DNA of 64,000 nucleotides, taken from Endothia cerciana (Eukaryota; Ascomycota; Sordariomycetes; Diaporthales; Cryphonectriaceae). The position numbers and the translations under genes are program-made. This document shows, piece by piece, positions 33,535 to 45,800 of this stretch (position 1 is its first letter; each line of letters opens with the position of its first letter). Where the stretch lies: contig JALRMH010000057.1 in NCBI GenBank assembly GCA_026119935.1, positions 1 through 64,000 of the forward strand, in the 5' to 3' direction. The notes below the pieces were generated by a model. The model saw only the letters and a list, made by a program, of their open reading frames with translations. It searched no databases and was not told where the DNA came from.

Positions 33535-34482
33535 ATGTCGGCCTCATCTCCTGCCGCCAAGCGCCAGAAGCCCTCCAAAGACGCCCCTTATGAGTTGATA
33601 TATTGGCCGGGACTTCCAGGTCGTGGGGAGCACGTCCGCTTGGCCCTTGAAGAAGCCGGCGCCGCTTACACCGACACTGCACACCAAAAGAATGGCGCGA
33701 ATGAGGTCCTCTCGCTCATTGACCCCTCTCATCTCGGCGACGGTCAGAACCCTCCCTTGTTAGCTCCTCCTATGCTCAGGCACGGGGATCTCGTCATCAG
33801 CCAAACACCCAACATCCTGCTCTATCTGGGGCCGAAGTTAGGACTGGCGCCGAAGCCAGGGGATGAGGACGAGGACGGCACCTTCGTGATTAACGAGCTC
33901 AGCCTTACCGCACTAGACGGACTGAGCAACGAAGCCCATGACTGCCATCATCCCATCGCCGTCAGGTGAACGCTCTCCAGACTTTAACAGCCACTCTAGT
34001 ATTGCTGTGCTAATTCCTGCACTTGCAACTTAGTCTGTACTATGAGGACCAAAAAGAAGAAAGCCTGCGCAAGAGTAAAGACTACATCACCAACAGGCTT
34101 CCAAAGTTCTTGGGCTATTTCAATCGCGTACTCAAGAGCAAGGCCAGTGGCGATGGGCCCTGGCTATACGGTGGAAGGTTGACGTACGCCGATTTGGTAC
34201 TGTTCCAGGTACGCTTACTCGAGAAAAAGGGGGACTCATCTACATTTTCTGTCCGAGTAGGAAGGCTGACACTGCATTGATCAGTGCGTAGACGGCCTGC
34301 AGTTCATGTTTCGAAAGGCTATGCAGAAGCTGCAGGACTCAGGCGATTATGATGGAGTCTTTGCTCTGCATGATGCTGTGAAGGAGAGGCCTCGAATCAA
34401 AGCATACCTTGCTAGTGAAAGAAGACAGAATTACGGCATGGGAATCTATAGGCATTACCCTGAGCTGGACATGGCCGATTGA
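33535..34482 (+). CDS. Glutathione S-transferase-like protein
   Basis: Exons 33535-33965, 34034-34208 and 34285-34482 give 267 residues. Introns of 68 and 76 nt carry GTGCTAAT and GGCTGAC branches. The N-terminal thioredoxin-fold domain reads YELIYWPGLPGRGEHVRLALEEAGA, the glutathione-site signature of the S-crystallin / sigma-like fungal GST group. It continues to PPMLRHGDLVISQTPNILLYL, the cis-Pro and Ser/Gln region that holds glutathione. The C-terminal helical domain includes GDGPWLYGGRLTYADLVLFQ, the conserved GST helix-capping motif with its Asp. The expected reaction is glutathione conjugation or peroxide reduction in the cytosol. The start MSASSPAAKRQ is chosen over an ATG 30 codons upstream because that extension is not conserved-looking. 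A basic patch (KRQKPSK) follows the start. Confidence 0.9.
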
Positions 34483-34873
34483 GGTATAGCAGTGGCCAAG
34501 ATGGCCAGTATACATTCGAAGTCAAGTCTCTTGGCTCCTGAACCTGCAGGTCCTGTGTACAGACTAAGCCACCAAAGCAATACCTACTTCGACCATAATC
34601 TTCACAATGATCAGAGCCTCTAGGAGCTTCTGGTTTCTGTGCATCCAACAATGAGGTGGTAATTAAACCTTGAACTCTACAAGCAAGTTTCCCACACGCA
34701 ATAGTACCTAGGTACTGCAAGAGAGCCATGTTCAAACGATAGCCACTGTTTCAAAGCCCGAGGCAAGGGCTCAACAGTGTTGCTAGCACCTGAATGAAGG
34801 ACACCGCATGGGCCTCCAGCTTTTATACCTACATAAACCAGTAGTAATATGACCTTCCGGCCCTTTTTATCAA

Positions 34874-34910
<37 letters not shown>

Positions 34911-36864
34911 GAGTTAGCAGAAGATTCTCTGCCAAGGTTCCTGGAACTTGCTTTTATTATAGTCCGCTTTTAAAAAACCACTGATTTTTGTACTGTCTTT
35001 ATCCCAAATTTCCTACCTGGGCTCACCGGCCTTGCGTTGATCTCGGTATTCTCCTCAACATACATACACACATCGTCAGGCATCACGAAAATCTCGCCTC
35101 ACTCCAATACGCCTGGGTTGACAGTCCCATCAATGGAAAATTCCCATCACCCGAGACCTCATTGAATCATGATCATTATTTTATTGGTCTTCCTGGTTTA
35201 TGGTCCTCATGCCAAGCTGGGCGAGGGGACACATGGTGCAACTGTGAAATTATATTCTCAGGTACAGTAACCCCTCAACGCCATATTTTGATCGGTATGG
35301 CTGTTCAGTAATTCCCCTTTTCTATGCTTATGCTGGTGCAGCTGGCTATGGAGAGTATTTCCTGTCTGACTGGGACAGCATTGGTGGAGTCGCATCACAA
35401 TTACAACATAATTTACTGCCAGGGAAACCTAGTCGCGGCCGACCCATGAATATATACATTGATCGGAGACCATACTCAAGCAGATATGTTGCTAATTTCA
35501 AACCTAGCGCTTGCAAAACACAACCAAACCACCTTTGTCACCTTGTAAGCATGAATACACCGCATCTCAAGAGATAGCCGGAACTCTTCGCCGATATGGA
35601 TACACTGCCGTCCCTTTCCACGCACCACTTGAGTTTGGAGAATCACTGATGAAGCCACCTCCTATATGATACCTCCAGAGGTAGATTGCAGCACTAGCAT
35701 CATTGGTAGCGACTGCCCAGGTGGCCATCAGCTGCTCGGTAGCATATTCTACCTAGGTAGCGCGTTCAAACTATCGACTGACGTGCTGGTGCCAACCCCC
35801 AAGAAGACCGAGGTTCAATTGTCCAACTACATTCAACCGCTGACCTTGCTTACAGCCTGTCACTCCTGCGAGGGGCAACTTGGAACCAAACGGAGCAGGT
35901 CGTTGGATAAGCTGCAATGTTATTTCGGAGAATAAATTAGGTTTTATGCTTATCTCTACCGAACCCCACATCCGCATGCTTGGCCTTTGATGTCCTGCCC
36001 CTTCGAGACTTTCAGCCGGCATTGTTTTTTATCAGGGTTCCTTATGGCCGTGAATTAACCTGTGTACCTAAGGTCTTGGCAGCTTGGCCACTCAAAGAGT
36101 CCAGGTAATGGAACAGCGGCTAGACTCTCTAACCCTTATCAGGCAGGTCGCTGGTGTTGCTGAATGCTGCTGCGGTGGTGACCGATGCTGGGGCAAGGAG
36201 GCTTAGGTCGACATCATCCGTATAACCCCAGCCAGGGCTAGCCGGGGACGCCGATCGATTTGGTGACCCTGGAACTGCAATAGCGGCTCGTTCTCTTTTT
36301 GGAGGACGAAGAAAATGATGTCTTATGCTTAATTTCGAGCAGTTCGTCCAGTAGAGGGGCCGTTGTCACGGTCACATCGCCCTAGCTTGCTGAGCATAGG
36401 CCCCCGTAACTGGCTTGGTCCAGATGAAATGACTCGAGCTTACAAAAAACTTACCAACCTTGCTTCTACACCATGCCAGTCTGTCACTTGCCGAGGTCAA
36501 ACTGGCTCCCCTGGGTCGAAGTCTACATCTGTCGTGCTGACCTTGACTACCTCAGGATTTGCGAGCCTATTTGCTGCCAGCCGGAGAATTATTGAACATC
36601 AAATCACTGGTCCGCGGTCCCTAGACCAAGCGGGCTCCGCCGGCGGATGAATGACTATCTATCTTCTAGCTTGATGAAGCGACGCTACTCCATTGTCCAT
36701 TATACGAGGTAGACAAGAGAGCTAGCGCCGCTAGATGAAGCATATAAGGACGGCCCTGACGGTCTTTCCTCTCCCTGTGTTAGGTTCAAGCCAGTTCAAA
36801 CTCTCCAGCATCCTTCGGTCATCGAAACCTTACCCAGAGCTAGGAATTCAAACTCCCTTTCGAG
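34483..36864. other. Gene-poor region upstream of the aspartic protease
   Basis: 2.4 kb with no supportable gene. It contains the AAT microsatellite at 34874-34907 and an AT-rich surround. Short frames at 34988-35311, 35666-35935 and 36363-36650 lack domain features. A TATA-like CATATAAGG near 36739 lies 125 bases before the protease start and probably is its core promoter. Confidence 0.5.
34874..34907. repeat. (AAT)n microsatellite
   Basis: About 11 tandem ATA/AAT triplets in non-coding DNA. Confidence 0.95.
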
Positions 36865-38402
36865 ATGGCGATTCTCCTCAAACAGGCCTTGGTAGCCGCC
36901 ATCCTCGCCGGTGGCGCTCTCGGCTCACCTACGAGCCCACACGTCGGCATACCCCTCAATGATCCCTCCAATCTAGGATCGGGAAAATTTTCCTTCAGGC
37001 AAGGTGAGGAAGGATGTTTTATTCAGTACTATACTATGGGGCACACGTCAATTTCCATCCTGTTCTGACCCAGCGGTTATATCTGTACTCTCTCTATGCC
37101 AGGAGGACATTGCAAGAACATCAAGGCAGAGGAAGAGCAAGACAGTTACTAACGAGGCCTAACAGTTCGTAATCCTAATTATAAGTTCATCGGGCCTCTG
37201 TCGATCAAAAAGACATATCTCAAGTACGGCGTGGCGATTCCGTCGTGGTTGGAGGAAGCCGTTCAAAACTATACATCGGGCTTAACCGAGCGTGCGACTG
37301 GTTCGGCGACTACCACTCCCATCGACAGCCTAGATTCCGCTTATATCACTCCGGTTCAGATTGGAACTCCTGCACAGACTCTAAATCTGGACTTCGACAC
37401 TGGGTCTTCAGACCTGTGGGTCTTCAGCAGCGAGACTCCGTCCAACGAGGTCAGTGGAGACCGCTACTACCATTGTGCATATGTTGGCTAAGAATCTTGC
37501 AGGTTAATGGGCAGACCATCTACAACCCCAGCAAAAGCAGCACCGCGAAAGCGCTCTCGGGGGCGACTTGGTCAATTTCCTACGGAGACGGAAGCTCTTC
37601 CAGCGGCAATGTCTACACAGACACAGTCTCAGTGGGAGGTCTCGCTGTGCAGAATCAAGCCGTCGAACTCGCCAAGACTGTGTCTTCAAGCTTCACCGAG
37701 GAGTCTCCTATCGATGGGCTTCTGGGTCTGGCCTTCAGCTCTTTGAACACTGTGACGCCCACGCAGCAGAAGACGTTTTTCGACAACGCGAAGGCGTCCC
37801 TGGCCTCGCCCGTGTTCACAGCTGACCTTGGTTACCATGCTCGTTAGTACCATCGCACCCTTTCATGGACTCATTAGATCTTCCTAACGGCAATTCGCAC
37901 TATAGCTGGCACGTACGGCTTTGGTTTCATCGACGATTCAGCCTATACTGGATCTATCACATATACGTCAGTCTCGACCAAACAAGGTTTCTGGGAGTGG
38001 ACGTCGACCGGCTACGGCGTTGGATCAGGTGCCTTCAAGTCAACCTCCATCGATGGGATTGCGGACACGGGCACGACTCTCCTATATCTACCGACTGCAG
38101 TCGTGAAGGCCTATTGGGGTCAGGTTTCCGGTGCCAAGTCCAGTTCTTCAGCTGGTGGCTACGTTTTCCCTTGCAGCGCGACACTCCCAACATTCACTTA
38201 CGGAGTTGGCTCAGCGAGAATTGTGATTCCCGGAGATTATATGGACTTTGGACCGATTTCGTCGGGAAGCTCGACGTGCTTTGGTGGAATTCAGGACAGC
38301 TCCGATATTGGGATCAACATCTTTGGAGATGTGGCACTGAAGGCTGCCTATGTAGTCTTCAATGGGGCTTCCTCGCCCACCTTGGGCTTTGCCTCCAAGT
38401 AA
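36865..38402 (+). CDS. Secreted aspartic protease (pepsin/endothiapepsin type, A1)
   Basis: Exons 36865-37003, 37166-37449, 37503-37842 and 37906-38402 give 419 residues. Intron 1 (162 nt) has a perfect TACTAAC branch, and the other introns are 53 and 63 nt. A signal peptide covers about residues 1-20 and a propeptide follows to about 95. The mature enzyme has both catalytic triads: D124-T-G-S in LDFDTGSSDLW and D308-T-G-T in IADTGTTLLY. The flap region SYGDGSSSSG and the family GVGSGAF and GDVALKAAYVVF segments are present. The protein ends TLGFASK. This is the penicillopepsin/endothiapepsin group, acting at acid pH outside the cell. It has no GPI tail, so release into the medium is expected. 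Confidence 0.94.
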
Positions 38403-39885
38403 AGCAAGGGACTTTGCATGACGTCAGAAGAGCTCTTCGTGGCTAGGAGATCACCGTGAGGGTCGAGGCTGGGGCAAGTGAAGCACAAAACTCCTTGGGT
38501 AGTCTACCTTACATATGCCCATATAAGTAGGCTTTTTTTACTGGGTAGCTAAATAGGTATATCAACCTTCACCTGGATTGCTCTGCAGAATTTTGACTGT
38601 TCTGCTCAGTGATGTCTGACCATTGCCCAGTGGGATAACCTTTAGATGGTTATCCTGCCATGTGAGCTTTCTGAAGATGCTTTCATCACCCACCATGAGG
38701 TTAGGGTTGGACTGCCCATATGATCCTCATCTTAATGAGAGCATTGGGGCTCCCGACCGTGATCTGTATATGTAACAAGTTTCATCCCAGTTGCTGGCTG
38801 CACGGGTTGCCTATGTTCCTAATTATATTTTGCCTGTCAAGGCGCCGCATCACGCCATCCTGAATTCCATGCTGCCAGGGCTGATTTTCGCAGAGCGAGG
38901 ATCATGTAAAATTACTATCAAGATGGCAAGGTGGTGGAATCCCAGCTGGGCCTTGTAGGTCCGGTGATCTCGTTGATAATGCTATGCTGTGGCAGCGGCC
39001 AGGGGGTCACGTGATCCGTCAGTGAAGATATCGTCTTTATCATTCATTGACGATATTCACTACCCGCCACGGTCATATAACCGTGGTGGTTTTGCTGGCT
39101 AGATTACTGAAATGGCAGACAACTGTACACACTTTCCGAAGACCCTACTAGCACTTCCACATATGCGAACTTCTGCAATTGCAAGTACCCTCGTGGTAAC
39201 TAATGGTAAAATATGGTCCTCTTCCGGGGCACGGCAAATCTCTGAGACACGTTCTTGCTGGGGCGGACCACCTGAAATTTTGGGCACTGACATAATAGAC
39301 AAACTATTCAAACACTGAAAACGGAGTGGGCTGAACCGCGATACTGGGTCGCATCCAGCGCACCCAGAGAAATTAATAAAAGACCCTAGGCAGTACCACA
39401 GTTGACATTGGCCATTCACAGTTAAATACAACTATTTCCAGGCCAGACTGAGTGCATGTGTGGGCCTAGGGTCGTTGTCTATGGTCTTGGCACCCACTCA
39501 CTCGCCAGCAACGAGAATCAGAAATGCTACACCTGGAACCCATGGCTCACGGCAATCCGAGGCAGTTTGTAAGCTTCTCTGTATCTCCTAATCAATACAC
39601 TGACCTTTTCTGGGATGATACACAGTGGTCTATAAATTTAATAAAGGAATTCAATAGCATGTTATCTCGTGGGGGAGGATTACAGGTAAGGTCTAGAGCG
39701 TACGTGGAAGAAGACTATGTTCAAGGTAGACCTTTTACCGGTTATCGACCAGGTACAAAGATGTGCTTTCATTATTCACTCTGCCCACTCGCCGGAAGTA
39801 GCTATACATTTGGTCCGTTGTCCTCAATCAACCCTGTTTTTCGTCAGGAAACAGCAACATAAGAAACGGATTCTTTGGATACATA
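38403..39885. other. Convergent intergenic region
   Basis: 3' flanks of the protease (plus) and of the sugar transporter (minus). Two short perfect stem-loops lie at 39028-39056 and 39067-39086 (see findings). A 112-codon plus-strand frame (39524-39862) has no recognised similarity. Confidence 0.5.
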
Positions 39886-42219
39886 TCAGGCCAACTCTGG
39901 CTCGGCCTTGACGGGAGCATCCCCATGGGTACTGCTGTGGTCGCTATCGGGTTTATGCTGGTCGAGGTGCATCTGTTCCTCTTGTAGTATATCCGCGCCA
40001 GCCTGGACGTGGTTGGCACCCCCGAAGAGCTTGTCCATCTCCTCCAGCGGGACACCCTTGGTCTCCGGAATAAGGAAAATGACGTATAGAACAAGAAGAC
40101 AGTTGATGCCGGCAAACACTGTGAGAATCGGGAGTCAGCGTCGTCCTCAGATCGCAGGGGTCATGCTACATATCAGTGTTTTGGAAGACTGACTGTAGAA
40201 GGCGTAGAAACCGCAGTTATTCAGGAAGGTCGGGAAGAATTGCTGGACAACAGCGTTTGCTATGTTTTGCGTCTGCCCTGCCATGCCCACTCCCTGAGCG
40301 CGGACGTTGAGGCTGAAGATCTCCGATGACCAGATCCAGGTGACGGCGCCCCAAGACGGCTTGTAGAAGAAAATAAAGAGGAAGAGGAGGAACACAATAG
40401 CGACGCCAACGGAGTGAGATTTGCTTCCATCTGCCATCGTCGGAGTTTGGGTCTCAACAGTCGCAACTATAAGCTGTTCAGCAGTCAGAAGAACAATCTC
40501 ACCAGCCCGGGGAGGTGTAGCTGCAAGGATTAGGAATTGGATGGAACTGTCCTGGTGTTACTCAGTGGGCCCTCAGGCGCCAGAGTGGTTTTCAAGGACA
40601 GCTTTCGCCCCCAGAACAGCCCCCACAGGAGATATGAACATACCATGCAGCATGCCATCCCCAGGCCTGAAAACTCAATCAATTAGTCCATGATCACTGT
40701 TCGTGAAGGGTCGTTGCTGGCGTGAGAAACGCACAGCATGTATGAAAGGTCTTGGGGGGGGGGGGGGTTCAGAGGACATAACATACCGCCGACAATGAAC
40801 AACACTTTGCGACCCCATCTCTCAACAATCCATGTGACATTCAGACAGAATATTATCGAGAATGTGGCATTCAAGGCATTGATTAAGGCGATGGTCGATG
40901 GTGACTTGAAAACCTTCTCGTAAATCTTAGTAGAGTAGGTGGTGAGGGAGCCTTGGCCAGTCAGCTGCTGTCCAGCATTCATCCCAATGGCGAGCAACAA
41001 TCGCTTCCGAACAGACTTGTCCTTCCATAGAGCCGAGTATCCGGAAGATGTGTCCTTGCTGGTATTTTCAAACTTGACAGCTTGGATGATAGACTGCAAT
41101 TCCTCCTCGGCTTCTTCCGCACTCGGTCGAGTCGCGAGTAGCGCTTGTCGGGCCTTCTCTGTCTTACTATGTTTGATGAACCTGAAGGCGAAGCGATGTT
41201 AGCCGTCTACGTCTGAGCGTAGCGAAGTTTGAGTATTGCGAGGCTGTCTTGGCAAATATGAAGCCGCCTCATTGCAACAATGTGATTACTGGGCAAAAGA
41301 GAGAAGGATGTGAACCTGGCTTACCATCTTGGAGATCCCGGCAGGAACGGAAGGATTGTGAGGACGTATATAGGAACCATGAGCTGGAAGATACAGACAA
41401 TCCTCCAGTCCCAACCCTTCGGCAGGCGTGAATTATACTTGGTGCAGGCGTAGTTAATCCAGAAGGCGAAGAAGAGGCCAATGCTGTAGCAGACCTGCCA
41501 GAAAGTCATGACTATGCCACGTATCTTGTGAGGTGTGATCTCGCCAATGTAGGATGGACCGGCAGCTAAGGCGTCAAGTCAGCACTCGCACAATGTCGAG
41601 CCTCGTATCCGAGGAGCCGGAGGTGCTTACAAAGGGCAATTCCCTGACCAAGTCCAATAATCGCTCGGCCGGCAATGAACATACCAAGAGTATGTCTCTT
41701 TGTGAACGTCTCAAGAATGGCACCGATCATGATAAGAACACTTCCGATGGCCATTGCCGATTTACGGCCCAGGAAGTCTGCACATGGTGCGGCGAGGAAC
41801 CCTACAGAGCAATTATCAAGGTCAGCAAGAAACCAAGTATGAGGGGAGACCGCCTCTGAGATGTATTCAGTGACCAACGGTTCAGGCTACGCACAGCCGC
41901 CAATGATGGCACAGACAGAGTAGGCCGTATTGACACCACCGATGGTCTCGCTTCCGGGGTTGCCCATCCATTCTACCCAGTCGTCGATCCCCTGGACGGC
42001 GTTATAGACCTAGAGGTCGAGATTGTCAGCTTCCTCATCCCTCCGGTGGCTCTCCGATCCACCAGATCACCCACCGAGGCATCAAAACCATAATATGAAT
42101 TACACAACGCAGCCGATAGGGCGCAGAACCTATGAGGTGAAGTCAGTGTGAAGCCAACCAGGGTAGTGATCGACTGGTGTGTCTCACCACGCGTATGTTT
42201 TGGGCCCTAGAATGGCCAT
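39886..42219 (-). CDS. MFS sugar transporter (hexose/disaccharide permease type)
   Basis: A nine-exon gene: 42219-42188, 42129-42075, 42009-41895, 41801-41631, 41565-41325, 41181-40787, 40666-40644, 40473-40194 and 40118-39886. All junctions are GT-AG and the sum is 514 codons plus stop. It is a sugar porter of the major facilitator superfamily with 12 predicted membrane spans. Diagnostic points are ADFLGRKSAM after span 2, AGRAIIGLGQG, PSYIGEITPHKIRG, LPGSPRW (usual PESPRW), GMNAGQQLTGQ, VERWGRKVLF and the closing PETKGVPLEEMDKLFGG. The plasma membrane is expected. Gly replaces the usual Glu in the PESPRW motif, and exon 7 is only 23 nt. A 14-base poly-G run lies in intron 6. The sugar cannot be told from sequence; the lactose/cellodextrin permease group is a possibility. 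Confidence 0.93.
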
Positions 42220-43686
42220 GATCCGATCACAGATGAAGTAGAAGCTTGACGGAGGTCTTTTCAGCCACTCTACGAAGGCAAAAGCAGAGCAGTGCAGATG
42301 GATAGTGGGAACATGAAATCTGGCAAGACATCGAGGGGGACCGGAGAGGTATATAAGCATGCTCGCAAAATTATTAGTGCGAGGTAGCTGGCACTGAGCA
42401 GAGGGTCTGTGTGATGGCAGAGTGCCTTCTCAGGGGACGCGGCCACCGTAAGGCTGCAGGAGGACCCTTTAGCGATGCGGATGTCGGATCATCCCACAGC
42501 ACATCCTTCTACAAAAGATTATTCCGTGGTAGGGCCATCCCGATAATGCTCTTCTTTTCCCCCCCTTTGACTTTGTCTGTTAATTTTCAATTTTATTTTA
42601 TTTCTTTGAGTTATTGATCTATACAGAGCAGTCCTGTACCGCCTGCCCCTGAAGCACCCGTTTCTGTAATAATGACCTGGGCCGCCTGGACGTGATCGTC
42701 TCGACTGACTTGGCGTGAGTGCACATTCATTGACAGCCAGAAGCCCCTATGGCATTGGCGTGTCAAGCGTGTCAATGGCAAGGTCAGACAGCGGGTATGA
42801 CAAGAGAAGCTAGGACGGGAGTGCGACAACCTGTTGTCGAGACATGCGAGGGTACGAGGTACCTGATCTGCAGTCTCCTGCCGGGCTGTCAGGCCGTCGC
42901 CTGTGCAGGTGGAGTGACTCCAGTGGCCCCACGGACTTGCAGATTTCTTCCATCAATTATATTGAAAGCCCGCCCCCTCATCCCCGGCCGGGGGAAAACT
43001 GGAACCTCGTCTCCCCCAGAACTCCGGAGTGAGGCGGATCTCTCCATTGTACTCCATGTGTGAGAGGACCGCTGGTCGGGACCGACAGCTGCGCATATCA
43101 GCCCATCGTGAGACGGCAGAGCTGGAAGAGCGTCATGAGTCCGGACTCCATGCGGTCCCCTCCTTGGGTAGATCTCCCAAGACATCCCCGCAGCGATGGC
43201 GTATCCAGGTGTCATCGGCATGGAGCCGGCGGGGACCGCATGAAGTGGACCTCTCCCCAGGAGCAGCGACACAGGACAAGATCTTAGATGAGATCCAGAT
43301 GGGCAACCTTGTGTCCCTCCCGACAAAAACGGGGGGTTCACATGCCCTCCCGACGGTAACGGTGAACGGCCAGAACACCCTGCGGGTGAAGTGGGACTGG
43401 CGGCATGCAGGCCACGCCAGGCAGGTGGAACGATACGTGACGTCGAGGTTCGTCGCAGGGTGGCAGGCGGCAGAGGGTGGTTGAATGCTGGTGGTGGCGT
43501 GACCGGGGGTGAGCAGGGTTAGGGTCTCTCCAGGACGAGCCTCCCTCTCTGCTGTCCTTTGTCCACGCGCCAGGCTCTGGAAGATGAGGGCGTGCTCCTC
43601 CCCGTGTCTTCTCGCTGGACCCTACCTTGTGCGCGCTCTCTCTTCTATCGCGTCGAGGCGGGCCCACGTGCCCCCCCTTTCCCGTC
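42220..43686. other. Divergent intergenic region
   Basis: About 1.5 kb between the transporter start (minus) and the Swi5-like gene (plus). A TATA-like gtatataag near 42350 suits the transporter promoter, 130 bases upstream of its ATG. Overlapping frames on both strands at 42750-43750 are GC-rich and Pro/Arg-rich and look non-coding, although the Swi5-like gene could begin earlier than annotated. Confidence 0.45.
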
Positions 43687-44527
43687 ATGGCACTCGACCT
43701 CTCCGCCACGCCTCCAGCCTCCCTCCCTCCCGCCGACGCCGACTTCATCAGGGGCTTCAGGGACAGTCTTCGTCTCCAGGTGTCCGGCCGTCGAGACTAT
43801 GGCGGCTTGCTGACGACCATCGCTGGCCGCCTCGATCGTCTTCTGGGGAGGGCCACGGGTCCTGCCGACCCCAGATGCCCGTCACCTTGGGGCCCCATCG
43901 CCTGCTCCACAGATGACCCAGCACTCACGGTCCGGGTCGCTGGTCCAGCGCCTGGCGACCACTTCGAGGTCTCGGCCGCGTCTCCTGCAGAGGCCTCAGA
44001 TATTGTAAGACCTCAGCCGTCTCTCGTGTCGCAGGACCATCTCTGACACCCACAGGTTCGCTACGTGTCTGCTCTGAGCGCTGCTGTGAGTCATGACACG
44101 TTACGATGCGGTCCTAGGAATGTCCCTCGCTCATAGTGCCTAGTGTGCAAAGCTCGGAGAGATACGCGACCGCTGGGTGGATGCCTCAAGCCGGCGTCAG
44201 GAGCTCGAGAGAGAAGAGGCCCGTCTCAGGTGCGTGTTGCGGCTGATATATCGCTGTCTAGAGCGAGGGCGGAACGTCCTACCCTCGGAAAATGGGACCC
44301 CCTCATCAATAAGATGATGCAAGGGAGGTCGTGGCTGACGTCCTCCGTGCTTGTCGTGTAGGCAGCGGGCCGAGGTCACGGTTGGCGAGCATATCCAGCT
44401 CCTACGCCAGTACAACAAGACAAAAGATGTCGGCCAGATGCTGATTGGTCTGGTTGCCGACAGTCGTGCTGTACCCGTCGGGGCGTTGTATCGAGACCGC
44501 GACTATGGCGTGAGTTTGGACGACTAG
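43687..44527 (+). CDS. SWI5: Swi5/Sae3-like recombination mediator subunit
   Basis: Small-exon gene: 43687-44004, 44056-44085, 44144-44229 and 44362-44527, giving 199 residues. The C-terminal ~60 residues are the Swi5 domain: a charged coil (RDRWVDASSRRQELEREEARL) leading to HIQLLRQYNKTKDVGQMLIGLVADSRAV, which matches the conserved LL-x(2)-YN-x(2)-KD-x-GQ-x-L-x-G-x-A core. Swi5 (Sae3 in budding yeast) pairs with Sfr1 (Mei5) to stabilise Rad51/Dmc1 filaments in homologous recombination. The N-terminal ~110 residues are Pro/Ala-rich and not conserved in my knowledge. Intron 1 has GTAAGA/CTCTGAC/CACAG. The 30-nt exon 2 is in frame but optional; skipping it also keeps the frame. The start at 43687 is uncertain, with an in-frame ATG at 43627. 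Confidence 0.8.
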
Positions 44528-45214
44528 TCAACCGTAATTTGGCGAATGCGACTCGCGGCCCATGAGCGCGAACCTCCTCCTGAGCACCGGTGTTGCGAAA
44601 GGACGACAGACTTGGCAATGATGGTGCGTGTCATCGCTCTGGACAAAGCCGCCGACTGGTTACGCGACAGATTTGCCGACGGAAAGCGCATGGGCGAATG
44701 CCTTGTGTGAACGTCGTCAACATGGATCCTCCCTTCGACGTGGAAGGAAGATCCCCGCCCGACGGTCTATGACCATGCCCCGGGGCTGACGGGCGACGAG
44801 GAGACAAAGATTGTCAGCCCTACGCGAGCAGGCTCCTCAGGGCTAGTCACGGTACACCATGTTTGTTACACAAGCGATTCTACCCATGCGCTCCTCAGAC
44901 TTGTTCAGGCAGTGCAGGTAAAAGGCATCTTTTGGGGACGTTGTGCTGTACCAACGGTGCTGTATCAACCGCAGATGCACTGATTACATTTGGCTGTCAA
45001 CATATCCATTGAGAACGCCGTGTTGTGCGAGCGAGTGATGCGGATGTCGCACCCCGCTGATGAATAGGGCCCCTCCTCCCCATCACGTACAGGCCTCCAC
45101 CTGACTAGGTTCCTCATTAAAACAAGACATGGCTGATACCGCTGGTTATCGTGAGATCAGACCCCCATCGCCGCCCGTCAATCGCCAGTGCTCATAGCAC
45201 GTGTACTACCATCT
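44528..45214. other. Convergent intergenic region
   Basis: 3' flanks of the Swi5-like gene and of the fasciclin gene. Nothing recognised. Confidence 0.5.
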
Positions 45215-45800
45215 CTAAAGATTGGTGAGGATTGCAGCGCCACCGAACAGCGCAGCCGCACCCACAGCAGCGGTCTGCATGACCACACCGCCCTGCGAGG
45301 CTTGAGTGCCGGCAGCGGTGCCTGTCGCCGTCACCCCCGAGGTGAAAGGCATATTTGAGCCAGAGCCGCCGGCAATACCGCCGAAGGCCGGGGCGTCACT
45401 GGTAGCAGTCGGGTTGGCGGTAGCCGTGGAGTTGTCTGGGTTCAAGACACTGTTGCACGATTAGCCGAGCAAGCACATACCAGAAATGGAGGACAGGAAC
45501 CGCCAGGGCTTACTTGTTCGATGACGTGGGTGACTCCATTGTTGAGGAGGACATCGGCGGTCACAAGCTTGGCATAATTGACGAAGATGTTGCCGTTGTC
45601 AACCGTGATCCTGACCGTGGCATTTCCTTCGAGCGTTGGGAGGGCCGTGTCATTCATCAGCGCCGTGCTGTAGCCCACGGTGCCCGCGACGACGTGATAT
45701 GTCAAGATCTGCGTCAGCTGTCTCGTAGACAAAGAACCAACCAGATTGGAGATGGCAGAAAAAGCCGGCGTTAGACGGGGCAAAGATGGGTTCTTATTCA
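45215..45800 (-). pseudogene. Fasciclin (FAS1)-domain gene, apparently disrupted
   Basis: The central part (about 45772-45511) encodes a FAS1 core: SAISNLVGSLSTRQLTQILTYHVVAGTVGYSTALM, with the YHVV motif, then ADVLLNNGVTHVIEQ, the usual end of the domain. Just upstream, IFAPSNAGF, which should precede SAISNL directly, lies in another frame across a TTTTT run near 45765, so one base seems gained. A splice from the GTAAGC after VIEQ to the only AG before LNPDNST also misses the frame by one. The C-terminal frame (45445-45215) is Thr/Ala/Gly-rich and ends in a hydrophobic segment, as in GPI-anchored fungal fasciclins. No intact N-terminal signal exon can be joined. Two independent breaks suggest a pseudogene, but sequencing error in homopolymers is possible. 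Confidence 0.55.

Noticed and set aside
20515..42219. A single biomass-degradation gene cluster
   Set aside because: GH6, protease and sugar transporter are separated by housekeeping genes (cyclin H, BAR, MetE-like) over more than 20 kb, and no shared regulator is present.
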